Shown here: positions 1-12,184 of the stretch, piece after piece
Position numbering within the stretch: position 1 is the stretch's first letter
How the letters are laid out: every line of letters starts with the position of its first letter
Source: Chloranthus sessilifolius
Lineage: Eukaryota > Streptophyta > Magnoliopsida > Chloranthales > Chloranthaceae
Direction of reading: 5' to 3'
Length of the DNA: 64,000 nucleotides
Assembly (NCBI GenBank): GCA_021018995.1
Contig: CM037593.1
Location: 15,404,088-15,468,087, forward strand
Made by a program: the position numbers and the translations under genes
The notes under the pieces: generated by a model
Databases searched by the model: none
Told to the model about the DNA's origin: nothing
Seen by the model: only the letters and a program-made list of their open reading frames with translations

Positions 1-307
1 GTAGTGACCTTTTTGTGAAGTGATGGGTGGCATGGGGATGGAGCCCACTTTACTAATTAGGGTTACGCTTAAATACCCTTCCAGCCTTTATTCTTGGCTT
101 TTTTAAAGTCTCTCTTCTCTATTTTTTCAAGAAAATGTCAGATTTACTTTTTCATACATATTTTACACAAAAAATGTGGCGCCCGATAGCAAAGTACTAG
201 CACTTTTTGAGCGAAACACCAATACTCAGAAATGAAGCGCCGTCGTTCCTAAAATGAAGCACCGACGCCCCTAAACGAAGCGTCGACGCCTTATTTAGGG
301 GCGCTGG

Positions 308-1639
308 TGGTCGGCTTTAAAGTGTACCCTTGTAAGTGCACAAGATCTATTGTAGCACGGCAAAAACAAGGGTGTCGAACCCATAGGGAAACATGAAGTT
401 TAATTAATTCTTTTAGAGACTTAAAGATGTCCTCAAGAAAGTACCAAGGGGCAGATTCACTTTACCAAAAACTTAACACACTATTTCTAAATGCAGAAAA
501 ATAAACTAATCTAAGCAGAAATGATTTATGATGGATAAAAGAACAAATATTTGCGATGATTTAGGAATATGCTACCCCAGATTTGTACCATTTTTCTATC
601 ATTAAAACTTACAGTTTCATTAAAGCATCATTCACACTATCATTCACCTAGAAAAATGATTCATAATAAAATGTGATCATCAATTCTGCATATCCTATCT
701 AAAAATAATGACTCAGCCTATCATTACGGTATGAGTCATGTAAAAAGAATAGCATATCTCATGATGTTTAGATCACGACAGTAAATACATAATCGCTCTG
801 CAGCCTAGATCAGCCTACAGGTCAAGATCTAGCGATTATGGTCGCTGATACGCGTAATCAACGGTCATAACAAACATTCAATATATATTCAATCACACAT
901 ACTTTGAGCAAAACGATTTCATGATGATATGAATAATCTGCGGTATTAATCATAAAAAATTGCTACTTATCTGGGGATTGCATCTTCCCCGATCAATTGA
1001 TTTAGCCGCTCATCCTTGGTGTATGATCTCTTTGCATGTTCAAAACCATTCTACTTTTCATTTCTCCCCAAAAAGTTTTTGTTTACAATCCCTTTTCTCG
1101 ATACAATCTATGCTTTCATAAATGTAAAAGAAAGACAGTGCAAATCCTAAGTACAATCTACCAAGATAAAACCCTAGAAGGAGAAAAGAAGAACCCTCGA
1201 AAAATGAAAAGAGAAGTCTCCAAAATTCCAAATTGAAGAGCCCCTTTTACAAAATCGTAGCTTTCATTTTATAGTAGCCGAGCAAACCCTATACCTAATA
1301 ACCTCAATCGATTGAGAATAAAGTCTCAATCGATTGACTTTTGATTCGAACTAAATGAGGGCAATCTTGTCTTCATGTGTCAATCGATTGACAAGTAAGG
1401 GTAAACTCTTCCTCTCTTGATAGATGTTGATTTTCTTCACGGATTTATATGCTTCATTTGACTTTTTTGTCCATAGCTCTTGTGTAGCCTTTAATTTCCT
1501 TCTTTTATGCTCTTTACCGATCCAATGGTCAGAAACACCTGTAATCATTAAAACCTCACAACAACCATTAAATGCTTTCATCGGATAACTAAATGTAGGA
1601 ATTAGGGTGCGAAATATAGTCACATTTCTGCACCGATCA
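308..1639 (-). mobile_element. Solo LTR (same family as the one at 23221-24997), minus orientation
   Basis: The sequence begins TGGTCGG and ends CCGATCA on the plus strand, with near-identical 5-base flanks GCTGG (303-307) and GCTGA (1640-1644). Read on the minus strand it matches the 1.78-kb solo LTR at 23221: shared ACATTTAGTT near the start, TCAATCGATTGA palindromes (1305-1316, 1326-1337, 1380-1391), AGGTTATTAGG, a TATAAAAT box (1266-1273) and the GTGCACTTACAAG end. No internal retroelement domain lies beside it, so it is a solo LTR. It interrupts the long-TIR element around it and is therefore younger than that element. Confidence 0.7.
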
Positions 1640-1920
1640 GCTGACGCTTCGAAAAAAATAAAATAAAATACAAATTATCGAAGCACCGATGCTTCGTTTT
1701 GGGGTGCTGGCGCTTCCATAAAAAAAATAAAAATAAAAAATAAATTATTTTTCGAAGCATTAGCGCTTCGTTTTGGGGCGCTGGGGCTTTCATAAAAAAA
1801 AAAAAAAAAAAAAATTTGAAGCGCTTGCGCTTCCATAAAAAAAAAATTTATTCTTTTTTTTTTTCGAAGCGCCGTCGTCCTAAAACGAGGCGCTAAACGC
1901 TTCTCTGCACAGGTGCTAAC
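1640..1920. repeat. Block of imperfect GAAGC...GCTTC palindromes
   Basis: Words such as GAAGCACCGATGCTTC, GAAGCATTAGCGCTTC and GAAGCGCTTGCGCTTC recur every 50-70 bases, separated by A-rich runs and by TTTTGGGGCGCTGG. A shorter matching block lies at about 230-305, inside the opposite arm of the element. This is a subterminal palindrome block, not coding sequence. Confidence 0.6.
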
Positions 1921-2180
1921 GCTTTGCTACCAAGCGCTCATATTTTTTAAGTAAAATATATATGAAAAAGTATTAGAAAAAGAGAGAATAGAGAGAAAAG
2001 AAAAAGATTTCTAAAAAAGTCAAGAATGACGGATATTTAACTTTTAAAATATTTTAAAAGTGTAATCCTTGTTAGTAAAATAGATTCAATGTCACCCATC
2101 ACTTCACAAAAGGGCGCTACGTGTCGCGCCTATATTAATTGCATAGAAATATCTCTATACCCTGATTGCATTTTTCCTTT

Positions 2181-2184
<4 letters not shown>

Positions 2185-2232
<48 letters not shown>
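2185..2232. repeat. (AT)n microsatellite
   Basis: Uninterrupted AT dinucleotides over about 48 bases. Confidence 0.95.
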
Positions 2233-2235
<3 letters not shown>

Positions 2236-2984
2236 TTATTATAATTTTTTCTGAAACGAATCGGAAGTACAGCTGCCAAAATATTGTTGACAATAAAATT
2301 TATCACATGGTGCCTAATCAGGAAGGGTCAAATATAATTTTTGGATCACCTTTTTGGGACTAAAAAAAACATTCATAGTAGTTGGACTCATGTCCAACTG
2401 GTTGAACCATATCTGTGGTCAACCACCATTACAACTGTTGGATTATAGGAAATCTTGAGTACACGTCATCCAATAAAAACGAAAAACGAAGAAAGTCATG
2501 ATTCCATATATCCTATGCAGTGGTTGAACCCCGAATCTACTCACCAACAGCCAAGTTCGATATGGGATTCGTGGACTATTTTGACGCAACCAATCCATAG
2601 GGAAACCGATTCGTTATATTGACATTTGAGTACTATCTAAAATTATCGAAAGTTTTTATCAAATTACTAAATTTTTGGTTCACATGTCAAGTTGAACAAT
2701 ATAATAATAAATTATGAGCTCCTCTTCTTTTTACCCACCAGCCCTATTGTTATATTTTTATTAATGAGGAAGGAAACTTAAAGATTACAAATTAAAATAC
2801 TATTCACAATAAATATTATTCATCGTTTCCTCCGTATTGATATGGACAGGACTCGTATAGGGTTAAAATGCAGTGATAGGTGATTCCGATGATAATAAAG
2901 CACTGGACATAGTGGGATCAAGGACCATAGCCATAAAAATTGTCCCACGGCCCGTTTTTATCCAAAGTTGACTTATAAAAGGGC
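2233..2984. other. No gene seen
   Basis: AT-rich sequence with no sustained reading frame, no recognisable repeat partner in the window and no RNA gene. Confidence 0.6.
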
Positions 2985-3271
2985 TTCTTCAATAAGTAGG
3001 GCGGACGACTTAATTACGGGACTGTAATATCTTGTTAAAGGGGCTCAAAATTTTCAGGCATTTGAAAGAGAAACGAGTTCAATTTATAAGGAATTGTTCC
3101 AATATGGGCCGCTGGATGCGTGAGAAATGTCATACTCTCATTGGACTATCTCTAGCACAAGGATTATGGTTCTTTATAGCAACCTTTGCATATACTAAAT
3201 ACTATTCAATTTTCAAAATGAGCAAAAATGGGTGTAATAAAGTTTCACAAAAGATGGATGAATGGAGAAAA
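2985..3271 (+). repeat. Dispersed repeat copy C, left part
   Basis: Matches 34640-34905 (copy A) and 62490-62790 (copy B): shared blocks include TCAATTTATAAG, CTCTCATTGG, ACAAGGATTATGGTTCTT and AAAGTTTCACAAAAGAT. The match stops exactly at the hAT terminus and resumes after 21329 (AGGATTCTTAGGCTTGA), which shows the repeat was whole before the hAT insertion. Confidence 0.75.
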
Positions 3272-3927
3272 CAAAGTTTCAAATATCGGTATAGGTCACC
3301 GGATCGGTCAGCTTAAAACCAATCTGGATCGGGATCGGTGGATCGAATTAGGAGATCCCAATGCCAAAAAAGTTTGAAGGCAAAATTACAATAATTAAAC
3401 ATTTTTTACTGTTAGCTGCCAAATAAGTTGTTCAAATCAGTCGCTAATAGTCTGTTTTTATGTACAATTCATGATATGCCATAATTTTACATTTACAACA
3501 CCTACATTAAGAAAAATAATAGTCCAATTATACTTAAAAATACAAGTACAATACCTTTTGAGTGCATTAAGCATCTAAGTTTGACTCTCAATAGCTTGGT
3601 CTACAAAATGATCAGAAAACCTGAATTTTTTTTTTTCTTTTTTTTTCTTTTTGTCCTCCACTTGAAGTGGATTTATGGCATCAAAAAAAAAATCACAATA
3701 AAATAATCAATTTATAATCGCGATATTTAATTTATTATAAACAAATATTTGTAAGTAAGTTTGAAAAAAATCAGAGATCACTCCAAAATATACTCAATAA
3801 ACATAAATATGAGAATAAAAAAAATATTAAACTAGGATGTTAATGTACTAGAGTACCATTGAAAAAAAATTGTTAACGTATTATAGAGGACCTCAAGTCT
3901 ACAACTACCATGATCTACCAAGTAAGA
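3272..3927 (-). other. hAT 3' non-coding region
   Basis: Left terminal part of the hAT element, downstream of the transposase stop. It is A/T-rich, with GATCGG words near the terminus and homopolymer runs at about 3630-3690. No coding signal. Confidence 0.6.
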
Positions 3928-4383
3928 ACCTCATGACTCTCTATTGTCATCCGGTGTCGTGTCAAGGGGACCCGTGTCAATATGGCAAAGAAATGCGTCA
4001 CTACGTTGAGAAACTTGAACATCATCTCCAGAAGGAATTATAGGAGCTGTATTGCCATAGACAGGATGTCGTGAATAAGGATGAGAATGAAAAGTTTGAT
4101 GCCCAATTGTGCCAAGTTGAGCAGTGAATGATCCATAAGGCCCATTTAGAAGTTTCTTCATAAGGCATAAAACTAGGACCATATGGACCTACGGGTCTAC
4201 CCTCGCTATTTACCTGATTATGTAGACCATCACTCCAATTATCCATGTTGTACCCATCAGTAGGCACCCTGCCAGCATCGTAAGTAGTGTGACTATCCTC
4301 CTTAGCAGATCCATGTCTATCACCACTAATAGTAAAGTGGTCATCATTAATTTCTTCTTCAATTTCATCACTACTACTAGTAA
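3928..4383 (-). pseudogene. C-terminal tail of the hAT transposase gene
   Basis: Read on the minus strand from the Tekay junction, the frame opens with acidic codons (SSSDEIEEEINDDHF) and continues through a Gly/Pro/Tyr-rich tail (GRPVGPYGPSFMPYEE) to a stop at 3928-3930 after DDNRES. There is one frame change near 4150. It continues the gene segment at 17481-20041, which ends in an equally acidic Asp/Glu stretch at the other side of the retroelement. Low-complexity tails of this kind follow the dimerisation domain in many plant BED/DUF659 hAT proteins. The last five bases (4379-4383, AGTAA) are the Tekay target duplication. Confidence 0.65.
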
Positions 4384-6957
4384 TGTAATAGCCTGAAAAA
4401 TCACGTTGAACTATGACCTCGGGATCCGTGCCCGATCGGTCATAGGTTTGACCAAATGGAAGTCCAACAGTTAGTATGTGGTATAATGAATGGACGAGAT
4501 ATAATAAATAGAATGCCTATGTGGTGTGTTGTGAAGGTGTAGTCGCATACACCTACCGCGGTGTATGTGCTCAACACACAAGTGAGGAAAGGGATAAAAG
4601 GGTTTAATAACCCTAAATGTGTGTTTTTGGTGGTTGAAGGAGAGTAAAGAAGAGAGAGAGAGAAGTAAGAGAGAAGTTATTGCAACTGATTGGAAGGGAG
4701 ATTCAAGCGATAAAAGCCGGATTCAACACGAATTGGATCTGTTAGAGCCAACGCTGAAACCCTAGCCTTCCAACTATTTGATTGAAATCAACTTGAGATC
4801 TATTCAAGGTAAAATTTTTGTAAATAAAATGCATAGATTATAGGGGTTAAGTTGTGATTGAATGTGGGTTAAAATCATAGGATAATGGCTTAGAAAAATA
4901 GAGGAAAAAGTATGGAAGAAGATTGGGAAGAACAGCTCGAAAGGGGCTGAATCTGACAATTTCGATTAATCGGAATTGGGTTTCGATTAATCGAAATTGG
5001 CCAGGAAGTTGAAAGGTCAGAGGACCCCGATTTCGATTAATCGAATTTGATTTCGATTAATCGACTTTGGATTTCGATTAATCGATTTGGGGATTGATTA
5101 ATCGACTGAGAACCTCCAGTGGACCCCAGGGGTTGGAGGAAATGACTTGAGGAAAAAATCGACTAATCGAAATGGGATTTCGATTAATCGATTTTAGTTT
5201 TCGATTAATCGATTTGGGATCGATTAATCAACTTATGAAAACTCGACTGTTCGAACTGAGGGTCGACTTTGCGAAAAGAAGAATTTCGATTAATCGAAAT
5301 TGGATTCGATTAATCGAATGAAAACTCATTTATTGATCGAGGATCGACTTTGCGAAAAGGAGAATTTCGATTAATCGAAATTACTTCGATTAATCGATAT
5401 TGACCTTCGATTAATCGAATTTGGAAATCGATTAATCGAATCAGATTCGATTAATCGATTTTGGAATTTGATTAATCGACTGAGATAAATTATGTTGACT
5501 TTTGGGTTTGACTTTAAGATTCTTGGAGGGTCTTATACCTTCTTTATTGCATCCTTTGTGATGTGTTTCACTTGTTATGTGGTACCATAGGTGGTACGTG
5601 TGGACTAGTGCACAAGGAGCCACGTGGGACCTTGATGCATTGATCAAATGAAGACTTGAGGTAGGGAACACCTTGAACATGTACCTTATATTACAAGAGC
5701 ATGTATGTAGTGATATAGAATTCAATTCCATGTTTATTTCTTAAGAATTTGTGAAAAGTGTGTGTGTGTGACATCCATAAGAGTAATCATAATGAGCCAT
5801 CCCCAGGAGATGAAGAAGTAAAGAGATGAGAGCATCAGGTGTGATGCAAGTAAATGGATACATCTCAGGGATGTATCCAAGGATTGAATCATGTTTGATA
5901 GGGCCTAACTGATATAAGATAGCACATTTACACGGTGAATAATTATATGTAAGACACCGATATTTTTGTTATTTGAGGTTTGATAGGGTACCCCACCGAC
6001 GTGGCGGGATATCCACGACTGACACGGCAGGATATCCGTGACCGATACGGCGGCGAAATCGTAGGCTAGTGCGGAGGCTTATCCGTACATAATAAGCACA
6101 CCCCAGGGGTGTTGATTGAGACAAGTGAAACCCCGCCACCAATCCCCAGGGGAAAGGGGCTTGGGTACTATTGGTATTCCCAGGGAATACGGTTAAAACT
6201 GTCTATATAGATGACGATGATGGGTATATCATCGGGGCTCGATGCTATATTGCTCGGGGATTACTTAAGTTGAAAGTTTAAGTTTTACTTTAGGCCTTTT
6301 CAGCATCATTCATGAGTAAATGAAAATATAAGTAATCAACAGTAAAACGAAATGCTTTTTAACCGTTTCATGAACAACTGCATAGATACTTCATGCATGG
6401 CATATCATGGAATATATGTGAGTTATAATTTATATTTTCAACCGTGTTTGTTCCCTATTGAGCTAGGATGTAGCTCACCCTATAGACTATACGTCGCAGG
6501 TCCACTATTAGCACGAGGCTTCGTGGAGACGCCGATCGTGAAGCCTGGACCTTGCGGCCGGTGAAGAGTTGGAGCCACCTCCAGAGGACTTCTTCTAGAG
6601 GACTCCGTTGTGCCACTTTGAGGGATTTTGGAGAGAGTTTTTGTACGGCTTGGTATGTCAAGCCTTGATTCTGTTTAAACCATGTATATATATATAGATG
6701 GGATTATTCTTTTGGGGCGAACCATCCGTGATGATTGCTATCATCGGTGGTTCGGATCGGTTCTCCATTCATGTAGAGGCATGAGGGTAGAATTGTCTTT
6801 TGGAGAGTTAATTAATATAGATTCAAATTCCGCAATTTCGTTTATTATTTTATTGCAATGCTTGATATACCAGTGTTCCGTGCTTAGCTAAGGGGCACGG
6901 TCAAGATGATCGTGCTGATGGCACGGGTTTCGGGGTGCCGAAATCCGGGCTGTCACA
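4384..6957 (+). repeat. 5' LTR of the Tekay element (2574 bp)
   Basis: Near-identical to 14909-17475 over its whole length, with TG...CA ends. It contains a GA-rich leader-like stretch (about 4640-4680), a palindrome cluster (4959-5480), CCCCAGGGG words near 6100-6160 and an AT-rich tract TATATATATATAG near 6680. The exact U3/R/U5 borders cannot be placed from sequence alone. Confidence 0.93.
4959..5480. repeat. Cluster of TTCGATTAATCGAA palindromes in the 5' LTR
   Basis: Roughly twenty copies of the palindromic core TCGATTAATCGA, some with one changed base, lie at irregular spacing of about 12-60 bases. Short unique spacers separate them, so this is not a simple tandem array. Confidence 0.9.
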
Positions 6958-6958
6958 G

Positions 6959-6970
6959 TTGGTATCAAAG
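6959..6970 (+). other. Primer binding site, initiator Met tRNA type
   Basis: TGGTATCAAAGC begins two bases after the 5' LTR end. It matches the usual plant iMet site TGGTATCAGAGC at 11 of 12 bases. Confidence 0.85.
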
Positions 6971-7048
6971 CTATTTTCTTTTAGCAATTCTGACAAGGGT
7001 TCTTTCGTCAGAACATAGGGGCTTCTGCTAACGAAACTTTAGTTTTAA

Positions 7049-8400
7049 ATGCAGCCGCAAATGTCATCTAGAGGAAGAGGCCGACCAAGGGGAGGCCAGC
7101 AGAGGAGTCTACGTAGTGGAGATGGTTACATCTCTCATACAAATAGAGTGTCTTTAGGAGGTACTGAGGCCCCAGGGGGCAGTAGTAGTAGACAACGGGA
7201 TGAAGAAGATCGAGATCATCAAGATCAAGATTTGAGAGAGCAAGAAAGATTGAGAGAAAGACAAGAAGACAGAGAGGAGCGACAAAGGATGATGCACACT
7301 ATGGAGACTATGGCAGCTGCCATGGCACAACAAGCCGCATCCTTTGCAGCTCATGCATCAAGAGAACAGCAGCCACCTACACCACCTGTAGGACCTGCGT
7401 TGCCTGTGCCCTCATCATTTACAGAGTTTAGGAGGATGAGACCTCCTTCATTTTCTGGGCAGGCAGACACAATGGCCGCTGAGAATTGGCTAATGGAGAT
7501 GGAAAAAGTCTTTAGCGTGCTGACATGCACGGAAGATGAGAGTGTGAGATGGGCAGCTTACATGTTGGATGGGGAGGCTGGGCCTTGGTGGAAGTCCGTG
7601 ATACGGACTCGCCTGTGGAGACCCCGAGTTGGGGAGGAGTTTGTTGAGGAGTTCAACAAACAATATTTTCCGGAAGTGGTGAGGAACCAGCTTGAGATAC
7701 AATTTTTGCAGTTAGTACAAGGGAGAATGACAGTGAGAGAATACGGGGTAGAGTTTTTACGACTTGCCCGTTTTGCTCCGGATTACGTCGCTACTGAAGT
7801 GATGAAGTCCAAGAGGTTTCAGCAGGGTTTGAAGCCTGAGGTTAGGGGAGGCGTAGCTCCATTTTAACTGAGAACCTATGAAGAGGTCATGAGTAAGGCG
7901 CTAGTGGTTGAAGAGGAGAATACAAATCGATATAGACAGAGAGAGCTGCAGAGAGGAGGAAATGAACAAGGAAGATCGGGGCACTACGAATCGGTGAACA
8001 AAAAGCCGAGGTTCATGGCCCAGAATCAGAGACCACAGTTCCAAGGGGGTTTCGGAAGACCGGCGCAACAGCAACAACAACACCAACAGAGGTTTCCATT
8101 ACTTGCGTCGGGGAGACCTATTCGCTATGAGAGCCCTGCCATGTCTACTGGCGCCACTATCACAGGGGTTCTCGATGCTTTCTTCCGCACCTCGGAGACT
8201 TAAGCAAAGTGTGGCAAGCCTCATAAGACGGTGGATCGAGATCGGGAACTAGGGGTCAAGCTCGATGTGACAAGGTGGGCCACTTGATCAAGGATTGCCC
8301 CGAGACGGATAAGAGAAAGACGGTTTCAGTTGCAGCACCACGACTAATTCAAGCAAGGAAATCGATCGTTCAGGGGAGAGCCTATGCAGTCACTGCTCAG
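7049..8400 (+). pseudogene. gag region of the Tekay element
   Basis: Starts at an ATG about 90 bases after the LTR and opens with a Gly/Arg-rich stretch (SSRGRGRPRGGQQ), followed by a charged coiled-coil-like segment (DREERQRMMHTMETM). The retrotransposon gag core follows, with MRPPSFSGQADTMAAENW and EEFNKQYFPEVVRNQ, typical of Ty3 capsid proteins. A CCHC zinc-knuckle segment (CDKVGHLIKDCP) is readable at about 8262-8303. An AT-rich spacer of roughly 170 bp separates this region from the protease motif. The product would form the virus-like particle in the cytoplasm; this copy is a fossil and not intact. Confidence 0.85.
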
Positions 8401-8599
8401 GAAGCAGGGAACGTGCATGACGTCATCCAAGGTGAGACCCTTTTTAAAAATTAAAGAAAATTTTCATTTCATTAAGATTTTAGATAGAGAGGAGCATGCG
8501 TTAGAATTGTATAGATTCTTTTCTCAATACAAAAAGCTGTATGTGAATTAAGAGTGTAAATTGATGTGTAAATTATTATATGTATGTATGTATACTATA

Positions 8600-9110
8600 G
8601 GTACTTTAAATATATATGAAAAAGGATGTTTCGGTGGATATGACGCTCGAGTGTTGATAGACCCCGGGTCTACCCACTCATTCGTTACTCCACGTTTCGC
8701 TAAGAAGATGAAGATTGTTCCAGAGACGTTGGATTTCGTCCTATTTGTGTCTATTCCGACTGAAGAGTTAGTAGACACGGAGTTAGCTTGCAAATCCATC
8801 ATAGTAGCAGTTCGAGACTTAGAGGTGCATGAACTAGAAGCAAAGTTGATACTGTTAGACATGCAAGGGTTTGATGTGATCCTTGGCATGGACTGGTTGG
8901 CGCATCATTGTGCAACCGTCGATTGCAAGAACAAGGTAGTTATTTTCAGACCCAACACAAGAAGATCATTTCGGTTTCAAGGAGGAGTCGTCATCTGTGC
9001 CATTGATCTCGTGATAGAAGGGCCGAAAATGATTAGAAAGGGTTGCGATGGATACTTAGCTTTCTTAAAGGAGGACAAGGAAGAAAAGAATGTCATTTCG
9101 AGATAGCATT
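8600..9110 (+). pseudogene. Aspartic protease region of the Tekay element
   Basis: Contains LIDPGSTHSFVTPRFA at about 8655-8702. This is the retropepsin active-site form (DPGSTHSF) characteristic of plant Ty3 elements, followed by the usual ILLDMQGFDVILGMDWL segment near 8850-8900. In this family the protease cleaves the gag-pol polyprotein inside the particle. Fossil remnant. Confidence 0.85.
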
Positions 9111-9229
9111 GTCGAGACTTGGCGTGTTTCGGAGGAATTGCCCGGATTACCTCCGAAGAGAAGTAGAATTAGCCATTGACTTTAACACCGAACGGAGCCT
9201 ATTTCAAAGCACCTTATAGAATGGCTCCT

Positions 9230-9960
9230 TGAGTTAAAGGAATTAAAGGAACAACTACAAGAGCTTATGGACAAGGGTTTGTTAGACCAAGTGTATCTCC
9301 ATGGGGAGCACCGGTCTTGTTTGTCAAGAAAAGGATGGGTCCATGCGCTATGCATTGACTATCGACAATTGAACAAACTCACTGTGAAGAACCGCTACCC
9401 TTTGCCTAGTATTGTCGATCTATTCGACCAACTGCAAGGAGCAAGGTATTTTTCCAAGATCGACCGAGATCCGGTATCATCGATTCTTAGTCAAAGCGAG
9501 GACATTCAAGACAACTTTCCGGACACGCAGATGGACACTATGAATTCCTTGTGATGCCGTTTGGATTGACGAATGCTCCGTGCCGTTTATGGATCCGATG
9601 AACCGAGTGTTTAAACCACACTTGGACTCCTGCGTCGTAGTGTTTGTTGATGATATCTTGATATACTCCAAATCCAAGACTAACACGAAGAACATTTGAG
9701 GATTGCTCTACAGACGCTACGTGAACACCAATTGTACGCCAAACTCAGCAAGTGTGAATTTTGGTTGGAAGAGGTTAGCTTTTTGGGACACGTTGTCTCA
9801 AAGCATGGTGTCACCGAGTCCAAAGATAAGATAGAATGAGTTAAATGGGAGCAACCAAAGCGATGGACCGATGTCAAAAGTTTTACGGGCTTAGCAGGCT
9901 ATTATCGACGTTTCGTTGAGGGGTTTTCAAAGATATCGGGACCTCTCACAAAGCTGACAC
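9230..9960 (+). pseudogene. Reverse transcriptase region of the Tekay element
   Basis: Recognisable blocks in order are [19 protein letters not shown] (about 9350-9410), the [11 protein letters not shown] block (about 9430-9465), the palm motif [10 protein letters not shown] (about 9643-9675, the FVDD variant usual in Ty3 elements) and the [12 protein letters not shown] thumb/connection segment (about 9897-9930). The order and spacing fit a Ty3 reverse transcriptase. The region has decayed with a few breaks. Confidence 0.88.
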
Positions 9961-10069
9961 GAAAAGATTCAAGGTTTGAGTGGAGTGAGGCATGCGAGAA
10001 GAGCTTTCAAGAACTCAAAACGAGACTCACTTCGGCTCCAGTATTAGCGATTCCTTCAGGCAGTGGAGG

Positions 10070-10440
10070 ATACGCCGTGTACAGCGACGCATCATACAAT
10101 GGCCTTGGTTGTGTGCTCAACCAACACAAGAAGGTGATAGCTTACGGATCAAGACAGTTGAAAGAACACGAGAAAAATTACCCGACTCATGACTTGGAAC
10201 TGGCAGCAGTCATTTTTGCGCTGAAGATTTGGAGACATTACTTGTATGGTGAGACTTTTGAAATTTTCACCGATCATAAGAGCCTCCGATACCTCTTTAC
10301 ACAGAAAGAGCTCAATATGAGACAGCGCAGATGGATGGAATTCCTCAAGGATTATGATTGCTCCATACAATACCATCCAGGCAAGGCGAATGTAGTAGCC
10401 GATGCATTGAGTCGGAAAGGTTCAGCTCAGTTAGCTTCTT
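10070..10440 (+). pseudogene. RNase H region of the Tekay element
   Basis: Readable blocks are [53 protein letters not shown] and [14 protein letters not shown]. These carry the first Asp (SDAS), the Glu (DLELAA) and the second Asp (TDHKSL) of the Ty3 RNase H. It follows directly on the reverse transcriptase and leads into the integrase linker. Confidence 0.9.
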
Positions 10441-10714
10441 TGATTTTGGGTATGCACCGATGGAAATTATTGGAAGACCTGGCACTCTATGATGCGAACA
10501 TTGAGTCAAAGGACACTGGATCCTTTTTGGCTAACATATCAGTAAAGCCAGTGATATTTGAGCATATCCACGATCTACAGATGAAAGATCCGGCATTAAC
10601 AAAGATTCATCAAGACGTGAGTGAAGGCATTAGGTCGGATTTCTCATTAAAAGAAGATGGTTCTTTATTGTTTAAGGGCCGTCTATGCATTCCGGACAAT
10701 GTCGACCTAAGACG

Positions 10715-11610
10715 AACGATTCTTGATGAGGCCCATAAGTCAAATTATGCTATCCACCATGGTAGCACCAAAATGTACCAAGATTTGAAAAAGAACTACT
10801 GGTGGAGAGGACTGAAACAAGACGTGGCTGAGTATGTGTCACGATGTTTGACTTGTCAGCAGGTGAAGGTTGATCATAGACATCCTGCTGGACTATTGCA
10901 ACCTTTACCAATCCCAGAATGGAAGTGGGAATCGATCTCAATGGATTTCATTGTTGGATTACCCCGTACTGCCAAGAGACACAATGCTATTTGGGTTGTC
11001 GTAGATCGATTGACCAAATCAGCGCACTTTTGCCAATACTACGTGTCTGGCGGGAAGAAGCAGACTTATACATAAAGGAGATTGTAAGATTACATGGTAT
11101 TCCAAGCAGCATAGTTTCAGATCGTGATCCACTATATACGTCCAAGTTTTGGAAGAAATTTCAAGAAGGAATGGGAACACGACTAGACTTTAGTTCAGCT
11201 TTCCATCCTCAAACTGATGGGCAGACAGAGCGAGTGAACCAAGTAATAGAAGACATGCTCAGGGCATGCATGCTTGATATGCAAGGATACTGGGATGAGT
11301 ATCTACCGATGCTCGAGTTCGCATACAACAACAGTTTCCAAACGAGCATTGGCATGGCACCGTATGAAGCTCTGTATGGACGACGATACAAGTCACCCCT
11401 CAATTGGGAGGAAACAGGTGAGAAATTTGTATTAGGACCGAAACTGTTTGAAGACAACGCCACCGTTGTCCGAATTATCAGAGAAAGGTTGAAGACAACA
11501 CAGAGTAGACAGAAAAGTTACGCCGATATGAAGCGGACTAGTGTTGACTATAAAGTGGGCGAGCACGTGTTTGTGAAGGTGTCACCTATGAAAGGTGTAA
11601 TGAGATTTAG
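10715..11610 (+). pseudogene. Integrase region of the Tekay element
   Basis: The N-terminal HHCC zinc finger is visible as [18 protein letters not shown] followed by CLTCQQVK (about 10750-10870). The catalytic core follows with [10 protein letters not shown] (first Asp, about 10940), [26 protein letters not shown] (second Asp) and FHPQTDGQTERVNQ leading to the catalytic Glu region. YNNSFQTSIGMAPYEALYGR marks the end of the core. The enzyme of this family inserts the cDNA into chromatin. Not intact. Confidence 0.9.
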
Positions 11611-11689
11611 CAAGAGAGGGAAGTAAAGTCCACATTATGTTGGACCATTTGAAATTTTGGGACGCGTAGGTGAAGTTGCATATCGCGTT

Positions 11690-11980
11690 TGTTTACCACC
11701 GCTATTTGATCGAGTACATAATGTTTTCCACATATCGATGCTCAGAAAGTACGTGAATGATCCGTCCCATGTGTTAGGAAAGCAACATATAGAGATGTGT
11801 GAGGACATGAGCATGATAGAGGAACCAGTGGAAATCTTGGATCGAAAAGAACAAGTGTTGCGCACTAAAGTGATTCCCTTAGTGCTTGTTCGGTGGAACA
11901 ACCATCCTAAAGAAGAGGCTACTTGGGAACGAGAGGCCGATGTGAGAGAACAATATCCAGCCTTGTTTCCAACGACGTGA
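11690..11980 (+). pseudogene. Chromodomain-bearing C-terminus of the Tekay integrase
   Basis: Contains NVFHISMLRKYVNDPSHV, then LDRKEQVLRTKVIPLVLVRW and NHPKEEATWEREADV, ending at a stop near 11980. The WxNHPxEEATWE form is the chromodomain of Tekay/Del chromoviruses, thought to steer integration to heterochromatin. It is the main basis for the clade call. Confidence 0.85.
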
Positions 11981-12184
11981 GAATTCAATGTAAACCACAA
12001 ACATGTTTGTGAAATCTCTACTATACTTGTAATTCAATGGAAATTTTGATCAAATCGGATTGAGGAACTGAATTATATGTACATAATCAAGTATACGCAA
12101 CTCTATGAAAGAACCACTTGATGTCATAGACTACCAAGAATAATCAAAGAACCAAAAAAAATAAAAATCTGGAGAAATTGGGCA

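Larger units (their letters stand above)
1..2130. mobile_element. Long-TIR DNA transposon, probably Mutator-like; left tip just outside the window
   Basis: The first ~300 bases and the last ~300 bases (about 1830-2130) are imperfect inverted copies of each other. Both arms carry GTGAAGTGATGGGTG close to the outer end, then a stretch ending in TTTAAAG or TTAGAAA, and further in AGCAAAG and GCACC words. Aligning the arms places window base 1 opposite base 2120, so about 10 bases of the left tip (partner GGCGCGACAC) are missing and the target duplication cannot be read. No transposase is visible. The middle is largely filled by a later solo LTR. TIR length suggests a Mutator-like element, but this is inference. 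Confidence 0.65.

Noticed and set aside
4959-5480. CRISPR-like array of short repeats with unique spacers
   Set aside because: Spacing is irregular, the same cluster is present in both LTRs with the same spacers, and the context is a plant retrotransposon.
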